Source of the DNA: JAEMQF01 sp963791595
GTDB lineage: Bacteria; Pseudomonadota; Gammaproteobacteria; Burkholderiales; Burkholderiaceae_C
Length of the DNA: 64,000 nucleotides
Direction of reading: 5' to 3'
Assembly (NCBI GenBank): GCA_963791595.1
Contig: CAWBTF010000012.1
Coordinates: 372,001 to 436,000 of the forward strand
Part shown: piece by piece, positions 56,601 through 64,000 of the stretch
How the letters are laid out: every line of letters starts with the position of its first letter
Position numbering within the stretch: the first letter of the stretch is position 1
Notes under the pieces: model-generated
What the model was told of the DNA's origin: nothing
The model's database searches: none
Seen by the model: only the letters and a program-made list of their open reading frames with translations
Translations under genes and position numbers: made by a program

Positions 56601-56938
56601 CCGACTTCGAGTTCGCGCCGGCGGCCGCCGGTGGCGACCTGCTCGACCTGCGCGACTTGCTGCAAGGCGAGGCCAAGGCAGGCTTCGGCGCCGGCACGCT
56701 CGACCAGTATCTCGAATTCGACACCACCTCTTCGGCGGGCAGCACCATCATTCGCATCAGCTCCAGCGGGGGCTTCACGGGCGGGGCCTACAACGCCGGC
56801 GCGGAAGACCAGCGTATCGAAATCGCCGGTGTCGACATGCGTTCTGCCGGCGTCTTCGGCCTGGACTCGAGCGCCACCGACAGCGCGATCATTGCGCACC
56901 TGCTGCAGCGCGGCCAGTTGATCGCCGACGGGCCGTAA
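53606..56938 (+). CDS. RTX adhesin with VCBS/cadherin-like repeats and His-rich N-terminus
   Basis: Likely substrate of the adjacent type I system, a cell-surface or secreted adhesin. ATG 53606 (MSKPSQARVSAAKLLALK) follows AAGGACGA and gives 1110 residues. Order: short basic start (1-30); His/Asp/Arg-rich segment (34-77); Gly linker (79-96); VCBS domain (about 99-199); cadherin-like domains (200-300, 300-400); second VCBS (about 408-512); Ig/cadherin-like domain with NDSDADGGAALSLTSV (about 515-610); a Ser/Gly-rich region; calcium-binding nonapeptide repeats (about 885-970, for example GGDGNDLLYGDAGTDTLSGG); C-terminal secretion region. No Sec signal is seen. The N-terminus does not resemble the LapA retention module. 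Confidence 0.87.
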   Translation: MSKPSQARVSAAKLLALKQGASARHDDGPSAFSHPAASHRSGHPHHRDHDRDHRTGRGRGHDRGDERDHNHGIDHCHNGSGGAGGGGTGGGGTGSGTTVISGIATGALNEDGTSLVSSGALTISGAPAPLANFVAQAGTAGIYGSFSLTSAGVWTYALNNSSAAVQALAQGQSVTESFAVVSADGTVSTVAVTVGGSNDAPEALAAAAGTQEDHALLTGSVSAGDVDAGSVLTYALAGAGSTGRSATPAGLTLNADGTFSFDATAPEYQALGVGESRVLDVAYTVTDQFGASSSATLTITVMGTNDAPQSQAASFALSEDGPTLRGNLVASDVDASAVLSFALTSASPPGLRLQPDGNFSFDPTDRSYQALADGQTLTLNIPYSVTDEHGATATASLSIAVTGANDVAVISGVGVGAVSEDGASTVTSGMLTIDDPDAGQTSFIAQSGVLGAYGSFSLSADGAWTYSLNNSSPAVQTLAQGQSFTESFPVTSADGTTGVVAVTVHGSNDVPVASADVVGADEDSPLIISSASLLSNDSDADGGAALSLTSVQGAIGGSVALDSSANVVFTPSANYSGPASFTYTASDGAGGFATATVDVDIAAAADAPGLVGQATQHSLRTGSTSISTLPAILQPNLEATLGLSAGTLDNRFDPPSSTAVVDPGFVDVIGGQATTYALSIGAGQTANFNWQFFNAETVAAFISNGANDLAILAITDPSGARQWVQLSSSEQTGPNANGAAADASGNYRFMATMAGEYRFDWLVVNGGSSGGGSSLSVGTPSITIGTTTYGMPMPVSFGAGLVDQDGSESLSVSVSGVPAGAAFSAGTDLGGGAWSFTPAQLSGLQFLPPVGFNGTVNLTLSATATEQSSGASASSTQSVALVIETTTASAMGTQNADAFAGTIANDHLQGFAGNDVLSGGDGNDLLYGDAGTDTLSGGNGRDVLLGGLGDDSVNAGVGDDRLSGGAGSDTLTGGLGSDVFAWTFADRGAAGAPAIDTISDFEFAPAAAGGDLLDLRDLLQGEAKAGFGAGTLDQYLEFDTTSSAGSTIIRISSSGGFTGGAYNAGAEDQRIEIAGVDMRSAGVFGLDSSATDSAIIAHLLQRGQLIADGP
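53906..55130 (+). repeat. Two related VCBS-type domain repeats within the adhesin
   Basis: Segments from about 53900-54205 and 54828-55130 encode ~102-residue units that share VISG, GAYGSFSL or GIYGSFSL, WTY-LNNSS, AVQ-LAQGQS-TESF, SADGT and VAVTV-GSND. They are separated by two other cadherin-like units. The similarity is at both protein and DNA level and suggests internal duplication with divergence. Confidence 0.8.
56281..56530 (+). repeat. RTX calcium-binding nonapeptide repeats
   Basis: About eight to nine GGxGxDxLx-type units in tandem encode the calcium-binding parallel beta-roll near the adhesin C-terminus. They read as GFAGNDVLS, GGDGNDLLY, GDAGTDTLS, GGNGRDVLL, GGLGDDSVN, AGVGDDRLS and GGAGSDTLT, then GGLGSDVF. 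This is the hallmark of type I secretion substrates. Confidence 0.9.
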
Positions 56939-56956
56939 ACTCCGGTCGCTCCGAGC

Positions 56957-57000
56957 GCGCCCTGCAATTGCCGCCGTGGCAATCCCGCAGGGCGCTTCTT
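56957..57000 (+). terminator. Two-tier hairpin after the adhesin gene
   Basis: GCGCCCTGC (56957-56965) pairs perfectly with GCAGGGCGC (56987-56995). The loop contains a second stem, ATTGCC/GGCAAT. TTCTT follows. It lies 18 bases after the adhesin stop and 37 before the TolC-like start, so it probably ends or attenuates the adhesin message ahead of the outer-membrane gene. Confidence 0.65.
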
Positions 57001-57036
57001 GCGTTGTCAGAACAGGCTCCATTGCTCCGATTTCCC

Positions 57037-58509
57037 ATGCTCCACAAGTGGAACGCCATCTGCGCCGCCTTCGCGCTGCTGCTGGCCGGCACCTGTGCGA
57101 GCGCGCAGCCCGGCGGCGATACGTTGCGGTCGACCGCGGCGAGCGCGATCGCGAATCATCCCGATGTCAATGCCCGCTTCAACGCCTATCGGGCCGCCAT
57201 CGATGCCGCGGCCGCCGCGCGTGGTTCGTACTGGCCGCGCATCGACCTCAACGCCAGCGCCGCGCGCGACAACGAACGCATTGACGCGGCCACGCCGGTG
57301 TCCCAATCGATGGGCCGCACCGGTGTCGGGCTCACGATCACCCAGTTGCTCTGGGACGGTTTGGGCACGCACAACGACGTTTCCCGGTTGAACCACGACC
57401 AGCTGGCGCGCTATTTTGAATGGCTCGACGCGACCGAGCAGATCGCCCTCGAAGTGGCACGAACCCACTACGACGTGATGCGGTTGCGGCGCCTCGTCCA
57501 GCTTGCCGAAGAAAACTATGTGCAGCACCGCTACGCGTACCTGCAGATCGAGTCGCGCGTGAAGGCCGGCGTCGGACGGGGCGTCGACCTCGAACAGGCT
57601 GCCGCGCGGCTGGCACAGGCCGAGTCGACGCTGGCGCTCGAGATCGCCGACCTGCACGACGCTTCGGCGCGCTACCTGCGCGTCGTGGGCACACCGCCAC
57701 CGCGGCAGTTGCCGGGCTTGAAGCCACTCGCCAGCGGCATCCCGATCAAGTCGGCCGAGGCACTGGTGCGCGCGACCCGTCACAACGCGGCGGTCAGCGC
57801 GGCCATCGAGAACCTGCGCGCATCGCGCGCGCTCGTCGACGTGCGTCAGGCTGCCTATCAGCCGCGTGCCGAAGCCCGCCTGCGAGGCGAGAGTGGCCAC
57901 CATCTGGACGGCGTGCGCGATCGAACCCGAGCCGGCACCGCCGAGCTCGTCTTGACTTGGAATCTCTACAACGGCGGCGCCGACCAGGCACGCGTGCGGC
58001 AACAGGTCAACCTCCTGAACCAGGCGGCCAACCAGCGCGACAAGGCCTGCCACGATGCACGCCTGGCAGCGGCCATCGCCTTCAACGACATCGCCAGGCT
58101 CAGCGATCAACTGGTCTTGCTGGAGCGCAATGCCACGGCGATCGAGAAAGCGCGCGATGCTTACCGCCAGCAGTTCGACATCGGGCAACGCAGTCTGCTC
58201 GACCTGCTCAACGCGGAAAACGAGCGCTACTCCGCCACCCGAGCCTACGCCAACGCCGAACATGACCTGGCGACGGCGTACGCCCGAGCGCACGCGTCGA
58301 TGAATCAACTGGGCATGCAACTCGGCCTCAGCCGGGCCCCGAACCCTGGCGCCGACCCGGCCGAATGGGCGCAGGGCGATGACGCTCCCGAACGCTGCGA
58401 GGGCACCCCCATCACGGTGGAGTCCACTAGCCGCGAGGAGCTCGACGCCCGCGCGCTGCGCCTGAGCAACGCCACGCCAGGAAGCAAGCCCCCGGCGCGC
58501 AAGCCCTGA
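57037..58509 (+). CDS. lapE: TolC-family outer membrane protein (LapE-like)
   Basis: Outer-membrane channel of the type I system. ATG 57037 (MLHKWNAICAAFALLLAG) gives 490 residues with a signal peptide probably cut after ASA (residue 23). Two OEP repeats are visible: the first with ITQLLWDGLGTHNDVSRL, the second with LTWNLYNGGADQARVRQQ and FDIGQRSLLDLLNAENERY, which is the classical TolC conserved stretch. The last ~60 residues are polar and variable. It converges on lpdA with a 76-base gap that holds nothing I can assign. Confidence 0.92.
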   Translation: MLHKWNAICAAFALLLAGTCASAQPGGDTLRSTAASAIANHPDVNARFNAYRAAIDAAAAARGSYWPRIDLNASAARDNERIDAATPVSQSMGRTGVGLTITQLLWDGLGTHNDVSRLNHDQLARYFEWLDATEQIALEVARTHYDVMRLRRLVQLAEENYVQHRYAYLQIESRVKAGVGRGVDLEQAAARLAQAESTLALEIADLHDASARYLRVVGTPPPRQLPGLKPLASGIPIKSAEALVRATRHNAAVSAAIENLRASRALVDVRQAAYQPRAEARLRGESGHHLDGVRDRTRAGTAELVLTWNLYNGGADQARVRQQVNLLNQAANQRDKACHDARLAAAIAFNDIARLSDQLVLLERNATAIEKARDAYRQQFDIGQRSLLDLLNAENERYSATRAYANAEHDLATAYARAHASMNQLGMQLGLSRAPNPGADPAEWAQGDDAPERCEGTPITVESTSREELDARALRLSNATPGSKPPARKP

Positions 58510-58585
58510 ACCTTTGAGAGCCGCGCCGCAGCTTCATCGCGCGCGCTGCGCGCATCTCCGCGCAGGCAGGGCACTTCCAGCCAGG

Positions 58586-60061
58586 TCAGCGCCTAGTCGG
58601 CGGCAAGTCGGTGCACACGCCTTCAAACGCCTCGGCCGCCATGCCGATGCTCTCGCCGAGCGTCGGGTGCGGGTGGATCGTCTTGCCGATGTCCACGGCG
58701 TCGGCGCCCATCTCGATCGCCAAGGCCACTTCGCCGATCATGTCGCCCGCATGGGTGCCGACGATTCCGCCACCGACAATGCGGTGTGTCTCTTCACTGA
58801 ACAGCAGCTTCGTGAAGCCTTCGTCGCGGCCGTTCGCAATGGCGCGTCCCGAGGCCGTCCACGGGAACAGGCCCTTGCGGACGCTCAGGCCCTTGGCCTT
58901 CGCCTCGTCTTCGGTGACGCCGACCCACGCGATTTCCGGGTCGGTATAGGCCACGCTGGGGATGACCCTCGGATCGAAGCTCGCGCGCCGCAGCTTCTCA
59001 TCGCCCAATTGCTCGCCGGCCGCCACTTCGGCCGCCACATGCGCTTCGTGCACCGCCTTGTGCGCGAGCATCGGCTGGCCGACGATGTCGCCGATGGCGA
59101 AGATGTGCGCGACGTTGGTTCGCATCTGCGAATCGACGCCGATGAAGCCGCGTTCGCCGACGCTGACTCCCGCCTTTTCCGCGCCGATCTTCTTGCCGTT
59201 CGGTGCACGCCCCACGGCTTGCAGCACCATGTCGTAGGTCTGCGCTTGCGAGGGCGCGCCCTCGCCTTCGAAACGCACGGCAATCCCCTCAGGCAAGGCC
59301 TGCGCGCCGACGGTCTTCGTCTTCAGCATGATCTTGTCGAAACGCAGCGCATTCATTCTTTGCCAGACCTTGACGAGGTCGCGGTCGGCGCCGAGCATGA
59401 GTCCGTCCAGCATCTCGACCACATCCAGCCGCGCGCCGAGCGTGGAATACACCGTCCCCATCTCCAGGCCGATGATGCCGCCGCCGATGATGAGCACGCG
59501 CTTGGGCGCCTGGCGCAGTTCCAGCGCACCGGTGCTCGTGACCACGCGCGGGTCATCGGGCAGGAAAGGCAGCTTCATCGCTTCCGAGCCCGCGGCGATG
59601 ATCGCGCGCTTGAATCGCACCACCTGCGCGGCGCCTGACAGCGGCCTCACCGACATGTGAAACGGGTCGGCAAACTCGCCCACGCCGTGCAGCACGGTCA
59701 CCTTGCGCATCTTCGCCATCGCGGCCAGGCCACCGGTCAATTTGCCGACGACCTTGTCTTTGTGCGCCTTGAGCTTGGCTCGGTCCAGTGCCGGCTCGCT
59801 GAATGTGACGCCGAGTGCGGCGAAATGCTTCACCTCGTCCATCACCGAAGCCACATGCAGCAGCGCCTTGGACGGAATGCAGCCGACGTTCAGACACACG
59901 CCCCCGAGCGTGGGATAGCGCTCGACCAGCACCGTCTTCAATCCCAGGTCGGCAGCGCGAAACGCCGCCGAATACCCTCCCGGCCCAGCGCCGAGCACGA
60001 GCAGATCGCATTCCAGGTCGGCAGCACCGGTGCTTGCCGTTGCTGAGGTGGTGGAGGCCAT
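58586..60061 (-). CDS. lpdA: Dihydrolipoyl dehydrogenase (E3)
   Basis: FAD enzyme that reoxidises the dihydrolipoyl groups of the E2 subunit and makes NADH. ATG 60061 (MASTTSATASTGAADLEC) gives 491 residues. Motifs: LLVLGAGPGGYSAAFRAADL (FAD), the redox pair in GGVCLNVGCIPSK, LIIGGGIIGLEMGTVYS (NAD), FAIGDIVGQPMLAHKA and the C-terminal His-Glu in HPHPTLGE. Unlike many betaproteobacterial pyruvate dehydrogenase E3 proteins it has no N-terminal lipoyl domain, only a Ser/Thr/Ala leader of ~15 residues. It starts 5 bases after the proteasome-like gene. Confidence 0.96.
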   Translation of the reverse strand: MASTTSATASTGAADLECDLLVLGAGPGGYSAAFRAADLGLKTVLVERYPTLGGVCLNVGCIPSKALLHVASVMDEVKHFAALGVTFSEPALDRAKLKAHKDKVVGKLTGGLAAMAKMRKVTVLHGVGEFADPFHMSVRPLSGAAQVVRFKRAIIAAGSEAMKLPFLPDDPRVVTSTGALELRQAPKRVLIIGGGIIGLEMGTVYSTLGARLDVVEMLDGLMLGADRDLVKVWQRMNALRFDKIMLKTKTVGAQALPEGIAVRFEGEGAPSQAQTYDMVLQAVGRAPNGKKIGAEKAGVSVGERGFIGVDSQMRTNVAHIFAIGDIVGQPMLAHKAVHEAHVAAEVAAGEQLGDEKLRRASFDPRVIPSVAYTDPEIAWVGVTEDEAKAKGLSVRKGLFPWTASGRAIANGRDEGFTKLLFSEETHRIVGGGIVGTHAGDMIGEVALAIEMGADAVDIGKTIHPHPTLGESIGMAAEAFEGVCTDLPPTRR

Positions 60062-60066
60062 GGCGG

Positions 60067-60639
60067 TCAGACTTTCAGCTTGATGGTGTGGGCGCGCACC
60101 GGCCCACTGGAGTTTTTGTCGAATTCGCAACCGGCGCGCACGCCGAGCTCGGCCAGATCGCGCGCCGATTTGACGCGGTCGTAGGCGGCGTACATCGCGC
60201 CGAGCGCGAATGCGCGGCCGGTGCCGATGCCCCAGAACCGATCGAACTCGAACACTTCGCGATAAGAGTAGACGGCGTAGATGCCCGTCGGGTTGGCGAT
60301 CAGCGCGGTGAACTGCGAGCTCTCGTAAGGGTCTGCGTCTTCTTCCTTGGTGTTGAGGTAGTAGCTTTCCTTGAGCTTGGGGTGCAGCGCGAGAAAGGTG
60401 TCGAACACCTGGTCGCGCGAATTCAGCTTCAGCGCTTCGGGCGGCAGCGACGCGAGGGCCTTGCGCAGCACCGGAAAGTGCGCCGTCGTGCCAGCCATAC
60501 CGATCCACGAATTGCCGCAGCGAAACAGCTTCTCGTTCGCCTCATAGCCATGCGCCAGGCGCGTGTCGCCGAAGGTCACCAGGCTGTCGGCGGCAATCGC
60601 CACGGTGCCACCCTTGCGCACCACCACCACCGTCGTCAC
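60067..60639 (-). CDS. Ntn-hydrolase, betaproteobacterial proteasome homologue (BPH) within the pdh operon
   Basis: A 190-residue protein starting at GTG 60639 with MTTVVVVRKGGTVAIAADSL. Removing Met exposes Thr1 as N-terminal nucleophile; Asp17 and a Lys (about 36 after processing) match the HslV/proteasome catalytic set. GNSWIGMAGTTAHFPVLRKAL and FWGIGTGRAFALGAMYAAYD are proteasome-fold signatures. An HslV call is disfavoured by the lack of hslU nearby, the insertion before the Lys and the length. GAGG overlapping the aceF stop gives a ribosome site 8 bases before the GTG. An upstream in-frame ATG lies inside aceF and would bury the Thr, so it is rejected. Substrates and unfoldase partner are unknown. 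Confidence 0.85.
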   Translation of the reverse strand: MTTVVVVRKGGTVAIAADSLVTFGDTRLAHGYEANEKLFRCGNSWIGMAGTTAHFPVLRKALASLPPEALKLNSRDQVFDTFLALHPKLKESYYLNTKEEDADPYESSQFTALIANPTGIYAVYSYREVFEFDRFWGIGTGRAFALGAMYAAYDRVKSARDLAELGVRAGCEFDKNSSGPVRAHTIKLKV

Positions 60640-60649
60640 GGTCGCGGCC

Positions 60650-62327
60650 TCACAGCAAGACGCGGCGCATGTCGGCCAGGATTTCGCCGAGGTAGGCGTT
60701 GAAGCGTGCCGCGGCAGCGCCGTCAATGACACGGTGATCCCAGCTCAACGACAGCGGCAACATCAGTCGGGGCATGAAGGCCTTGCCATCCCAGCGGGGC
60801 TCGATGGCACTTCTGCAAACGCCGAGGATTGCGACCTCGGGCGCGTTGATGATCGGCGTGAAGTAGCGCCCGCCGATGCCCCCCAGCGATGAGATCGAGA
60901 AACACCCACCCGTCATCTCCGCAGGCGACAGCTTGCCCTCGCGCGCCTTTTTCGCCAGCTCGCTCATCTCGGCGCTGATCTGCAGCACGCCCTTGGCGTC
61001 GGCGTCCCTGATCACCGGCACCATCAGGCCGTTGGGCGTATCGGCCGCAAAGCCGATGTGGAAGTACTGCTTCAACACGAGTTGCTCGCCGTCGAGCGAC
61101 GCGTTGAACTCGGGGAACTTCTTCAGCGCCGCGACCGACGCCTTGATCAGGAATCCGAGCATCGTGACCTTCACGCCCGACTTCTCGTTTTCCTTGTTCA
61201 GTTGCACGCGCAAGCGCTTCGAGCTCGGTGATGTCGGCATCGTCGTGGTTCGTGACATGCGGAATCGAGACCCAGTTGCGGTGCAGATTCGCGCCGCTGA
61301 TTTTCCTGATGCGAGAAAGGTCCTTGCGCTGCACCGGCCCGAACTTGGTGAAGTCGACTTGCGGCCATGGCAGCATGCCGGGGAAAGCGCCGCCCGTTGC
61401 CGCACCCGCCGGTGCCTTGGCGGCCTGGGCCTGCGTTTTCGTGGCACCGGACATCACACGCTTGACGAAGCTCTGCACGTCGTCTTGCGTGATGCGGCCC
61501 TTCGGCCCGCTGCCGGCAACTTCAGTGAGCGGCACCCCCAGCTCGCGCGCGAGCTTGCGAATCGTCGGTGAAGCGTGAGGCAGGCTGGTCGATGCCGCGG
61601 CAGGCTCTGGGGGCGCCAAGGCTGCCGTAGGCGAAGCACGTGCGGTCGCATCGCTGGCCGATGGCGGCAAGCTTGCCGTCGCGGCCGGCGCGACGCTGCT
61701 CGCTGCACTTGGCGGCGCCCCGGTCACCTCCGAGGCCGGGCCGCTCGCTGCGCCGGTGGCTTCGATCACGGCGACCACGCTGCCCTTCGCGACCTTGTCA
61801 CCGAGCTTGACTCGAACATCCTTCACGATGCCCGCATGCGACGACGGAATTTCCATCGACGCCTTGTCGCTCTCCACCGTGATCAGGCTTTGTTCGAGCT
61901 TGACCCGGTCGCCGGGCTTGACCAGCACTTCGATCACCGACACCTCGGCGAAGTCGCCGATGTCGGGAACACGCAGCTCCACCGGGCCGGAAACTGCCAC
62001 TGTCGGGGCAGTCGCGCCGGTCGGGGCCACCACGGTCGCTGCCACTGGCGATGTCACCGCCGCCGCTGGCGCTGCGCCTGCGGGCGCCGCCGCAGTCTCG
62101 ATGACCAACACCGGCGCGCCTTGGTTGACCTTGTCGCCGAGCTTGACCCGCAACTCCTTCACGACGCCGGCGTGGGAGGACGGGATCTCCATCGACGCCT
62201 TGTCGCTCTCCACCGTCAACAGCGATTGCTCGACGCGAACCGTGTCGCCCGGCGCGACGAGCAATTCGATGATTTCAACGTCCTTGAAGTCGCCGATGTC
62301 GGGAACCTTGACCTCTACCAACGCCAT
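60650..62327 (-). CDS. aceF: Dihydrolipoyllysine acetyltransferase (PDH E2), interrupted by an apparent +1 frameshift
   Basis: Core of pyruvate dehydrogenase, carrying the acetyl group on lipoyl lysine. ATG 62327 (MALVEVKVPDIGDFKDVE) opens two lipoyl domains (about 3-76 and 116-190), each with ESDKASMEIPSSHAG. Ala/Pro linkers follow, then an E3-binding domain (ASPTIRKLARELGVPLTEVA) and the catalytic domain. After HDDADITELEA the frame breaks near 61214; the next frame resumes with LRVQLNKENEKSG and ends with the active-site His in LSWDHRVIDGAAAARF. The 1678-base span is one more than a multiple of three, so one base is extra. Without it the protein is 558 residues and complete. Confidence 0.92.
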
Positions 62328-62382
62328 GTCGTTTGTCTCCAGTGCTTTTCTTTGGCCGGCCCGGGGTTGCAGGCCGTCGACT

Positions 62383-64000
62383 TCAGGCATTCAGCGGATT
62401 CACCCGCTCGGTGTCGATTTTGTACTTGGCGATCGCCTGCGCCACCAATGCGGGACTCAGCGCGCCGTCATCGACGAGCACCTTGAGTGCGGCGATCACG
62501 ATGTAGTGCCGGTCGATCTCGAAGTGTTCGCGCAGGCGCGAGCGGAAGTCGCTGCGCCCGAAGCCGTCGGTGCCCAGCACCTTGTAGCTTCGCCCTTTCG
62601 GAATGAACGCGCGGATCTGCTCGGCGTAGTTCTTCATGTAGTCGGTGGAGGCCACCACCGGGCCCGCGTGGGCGCCGAGCTGCTTTGTGACGAACGCGGT
62701 GCGCGCAGTGGCCTGCGGATGCAGCAGGTTCCAGCGCTCCACGTCCTGGCCATCGCGCGCCAACTCATTGAAGCTCGGGCAGCTCCACACATTCGCCGTC
62801 ACACCCCAGTCGGCTTCAAGCAAGGCCTTCGCGAACAACGATTCGCGCAGGATCGTGCCGCTGCCGAGCAAATTGACGCGCGGCCGCGATGCTTCGCCAG
62901 CTCCGGCATCGAGCAGGTACATGCCCTGGATGATCTGCTCTTCGGTGCCCGGGCTCAGCCCGGGCTGCGGGTAGTTCTCGTTGAGCAGGGTGATGTAGTA
63001 GTAGACGTTCTCCTGCCGTTCCACCATTCGCTTCAGGCCGTGGTGCAGGATCACGCCGACCTCGTGCGCGAAGCTCGGGTCGTAGCTGATGCAGTTCGGG
63101 ATCGTGCCCGCCAGGATGTGGCTGTGGCCGTCCTCGTGTTGCAGGCCCTCGCCGTTGAGGGTGGTGCGGCCCGACGTTCCGCCGAGCAGGAAGCCGCGCG
63201 CCTGCATATCGCCGGCGGCCCAGGCGAGGTCGCCGATGCGCTGGAAGCCGAACATCGAGTAGTACACGTAGAACGGCACCATGATGCGGTTGTTGGTGCT
63301 GTACGAGGTGGCCGCGGCGATCCAGCTGCTCATGCCGCCGGCCTCGTTGATGCCCTCTTGCAGAATCTGCCCGGCCTTGTCTTCCTTGTAGTACATGACC
63401 TGGTCCTTGTCGACCGGCGTGTACTTCTGGCCTTCCGGGTTATAGATGCCGATCTGGCGGAACAGCCCTTCCATGCCGAAGGTGCGCGCCTCGTCGACGA
63501 GGATCGGCACGACGCGCGGGCCGATCGTCTTGTCGCGCAGCAACTGCGTCAGGAAGCGCACATAGGCCTGCGTCGTTGAAATCTCCCGCCCTTCCGCGGT
63601 GGGCTCGAGCACGGCCTTGAAGGTATCGAGATCGGGCACCGCCAGCTGCTCGTCGGCGCGCGCGCGCCGCTTGGGCAGGTAGCCGCCCAGGGCCTGCCGG
63701 CGTGCGTGCAGGTAGCGCATCTCGGGCGTGTCGTCGGCGGGCTTGTAGAACGGGATGTCGGGAAGTTGGTCGTCGGGAATGGGAATGTTGAAGCGGTCGC
63801 GAAACGCCTTCACGTCTTCGTCGACGAGCTTCTTCGTCTGGTGCGCCGTGTTCTTGCCTTCGCCGATCTTGCCCATGCCGAAGCCCTTGACGGTCTTGAT
63901 CAGCAACACCGTCGGCTGGCCCTTGTGGTGCACGGCGCGGTGATAGGCGGCGTAGACCTTCTGCGGGTCGTGGCCGCCGCGCTGCAGGCGCCAGATGTCC
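62383..64000 (-). CDS. aceE: Pyruvate dehydrogenase E1 component, homodimeric type (partial, 5' end outside)
   Basis: Thiamine-diphosphate enzyme that decarboxylates pyruvate and acetylates the lipoyl group. About 538 C-terminal residues are present, from DIWRLQRGGHDPQKV at the right edge to KYKIDTERVNPLNA at the stop. HHKGQPTVLLIKTVKGFGMG, FLTQLLRDKTIGPRVVPI, LNGEGLQHEDGHSH and KVLGTDGFGRSDFRSRLREHF are typical of the single-chain AceE. It lies 55 bases upstream of aceF. The promoter and any regulator are outside the window. Confidence 0.96.
   Translation of the reverse strand, partial: DIWRLQRGGHDPQKVYAAYHRAVHHKGQPTVLLIKTVKGFGMGKIGEGKNTAHQTKKLVDEDVKAFRDRFNIPIPDDQLPDIPFYKPADDTPEMRYLHARRQALGGYLPKRRARADEQLAVPDLDTFKAVLEPTAEGREISTTQAYVRFLTQLLRDKTIGPRVVPILVDEARTFGMEGLFRQIGIYNPEGQKYTPVDKDQVMYYKEDKAGQILQEGINEAGGMSSWIAAATSYSTNNRIMVPFYVYYSMFGFQRIGDLAWAAGDMQARGFLLGGTSGRTTLNGEGLQHEDGHSHILAGTIPNCISYDPSFAHEVGVILHHGLKRMVERQENVYYYITLLNENYPQPGLSPGTEEQIIQGMYLLDAGAGEASRPRVNLLGSGTILRESLFAKALLEADWGVTANVWSCPSFNELARDGQDVERWNLLHPQATARTAFVTKQLGAHAGPVVASTDYMKNYAEQIRAFIPKGRSYKVLGTDGFGRSDFRSRLREHFEIDRHYIVIAALKVLVDDGALSPALVAQAIAKYKIDTERVNPLNA

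Noticed and set aside
60067..60639. Annotation as HslV (ATP-dependent protease subunit)
   Set aside because: No hslU partner lies nearby, the protein is longer than HslV, and the segment before the catalytic Lys has an insertion; the BPH group fits better. A tree would settle it.
60640..60732. Upstream ATG for the proteasome-like gene inside aceF
   Set aside because: It would bury the catalytic Thr behind ~30 Arg/Ser-rich residues and overlap the aceF active-site region; GTG 60639 gives Met-Thr-Thr with a ribosome site.

Overview
The window is about 64 kb of GC-rich, densely coding chromosome with no gene-free stretch longer than 300 bases. Gene content and order point to a betaproteobacterium of the order Burkholderiales, probably near the Rubrivivax/Leptothrix/Methylibium group. 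The evidence is the order tpiA-secG-tRNA-Leu-nuoABCDEFGHIJKLMN, polyhydroxybutyrate genes with a class I synthase, iscRSUA-hscBA-fdx, and a betaproteobacterial proteasome homologue. The order is fairly safe; the genus is inference.

Layout. Positions 1-14191 (minus strand) hold the whole 14-subunit complex I operon, read from nuoA at 14191 to nuoN, which runs off the left edge. Upstream on the same strand lie tRNA-Leu(GAG), secG, tpiA, a quinone-oxidoreductase-like dehydrogenase, pnp and rpsO. Positions 19598-27684 (minus) are the Fe-S assembly operon, starting with iscR behind two IscR-type boxes. It carries a GNAT acetyltransferase between iscA and hscB, and continues into tsaD and an aminotransferase. 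uvrB follows (minus), then on the plus strand an aromatic aminotransferase, a PHB depolymerase and an RnfB-like ferredoxin. An acyltransferase-like membrane protein and purL are on the minus strand; map, glnD and mnmH are on the plus strand. Positions 42860-46820 (minus) hold maiA, pgeF, phaC and phaB.

Positions 47488-58509 form a biofilm and adhesion module: a LapD-like c-di-GMP receptor with degenerate GGDEF and EAL domains, divergent from a type I secretion operon. That operon has an ABC exporter, a 30-codon mini-ORF, a membrane fusion protein, an RTX/VCBS adhesin with a His-rich N-terminus, and a TolC-like outer membrane protein. No LapG-type protease is visible. The last segment (58586-64000, minus) is the pyruvate dehydrogenase operon aceE-aceF-lpdA with an Ntn-hydrolase gene (BPH, betaproteobacterial proteasome homologue) between aceF and lpdA.

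Themes: NADH supply (pyruvate dehydrogenase) and use (complex I), Fe-S cluster supply for those enzymes, carbon storage as PHB, and c-di-GMP-linked surface attachment. Four conserved genes (nuoM, pnp, uvrB, aceF) each carry one apparent extra base that breaks the frame. Read together, these look more like consensus errors than real gene loss. The most interesting points are the proteasome homologue in the pyruvate dehydrogenase operon and the duplicated, translationally overlapping mini-ORF in the secretion operon.
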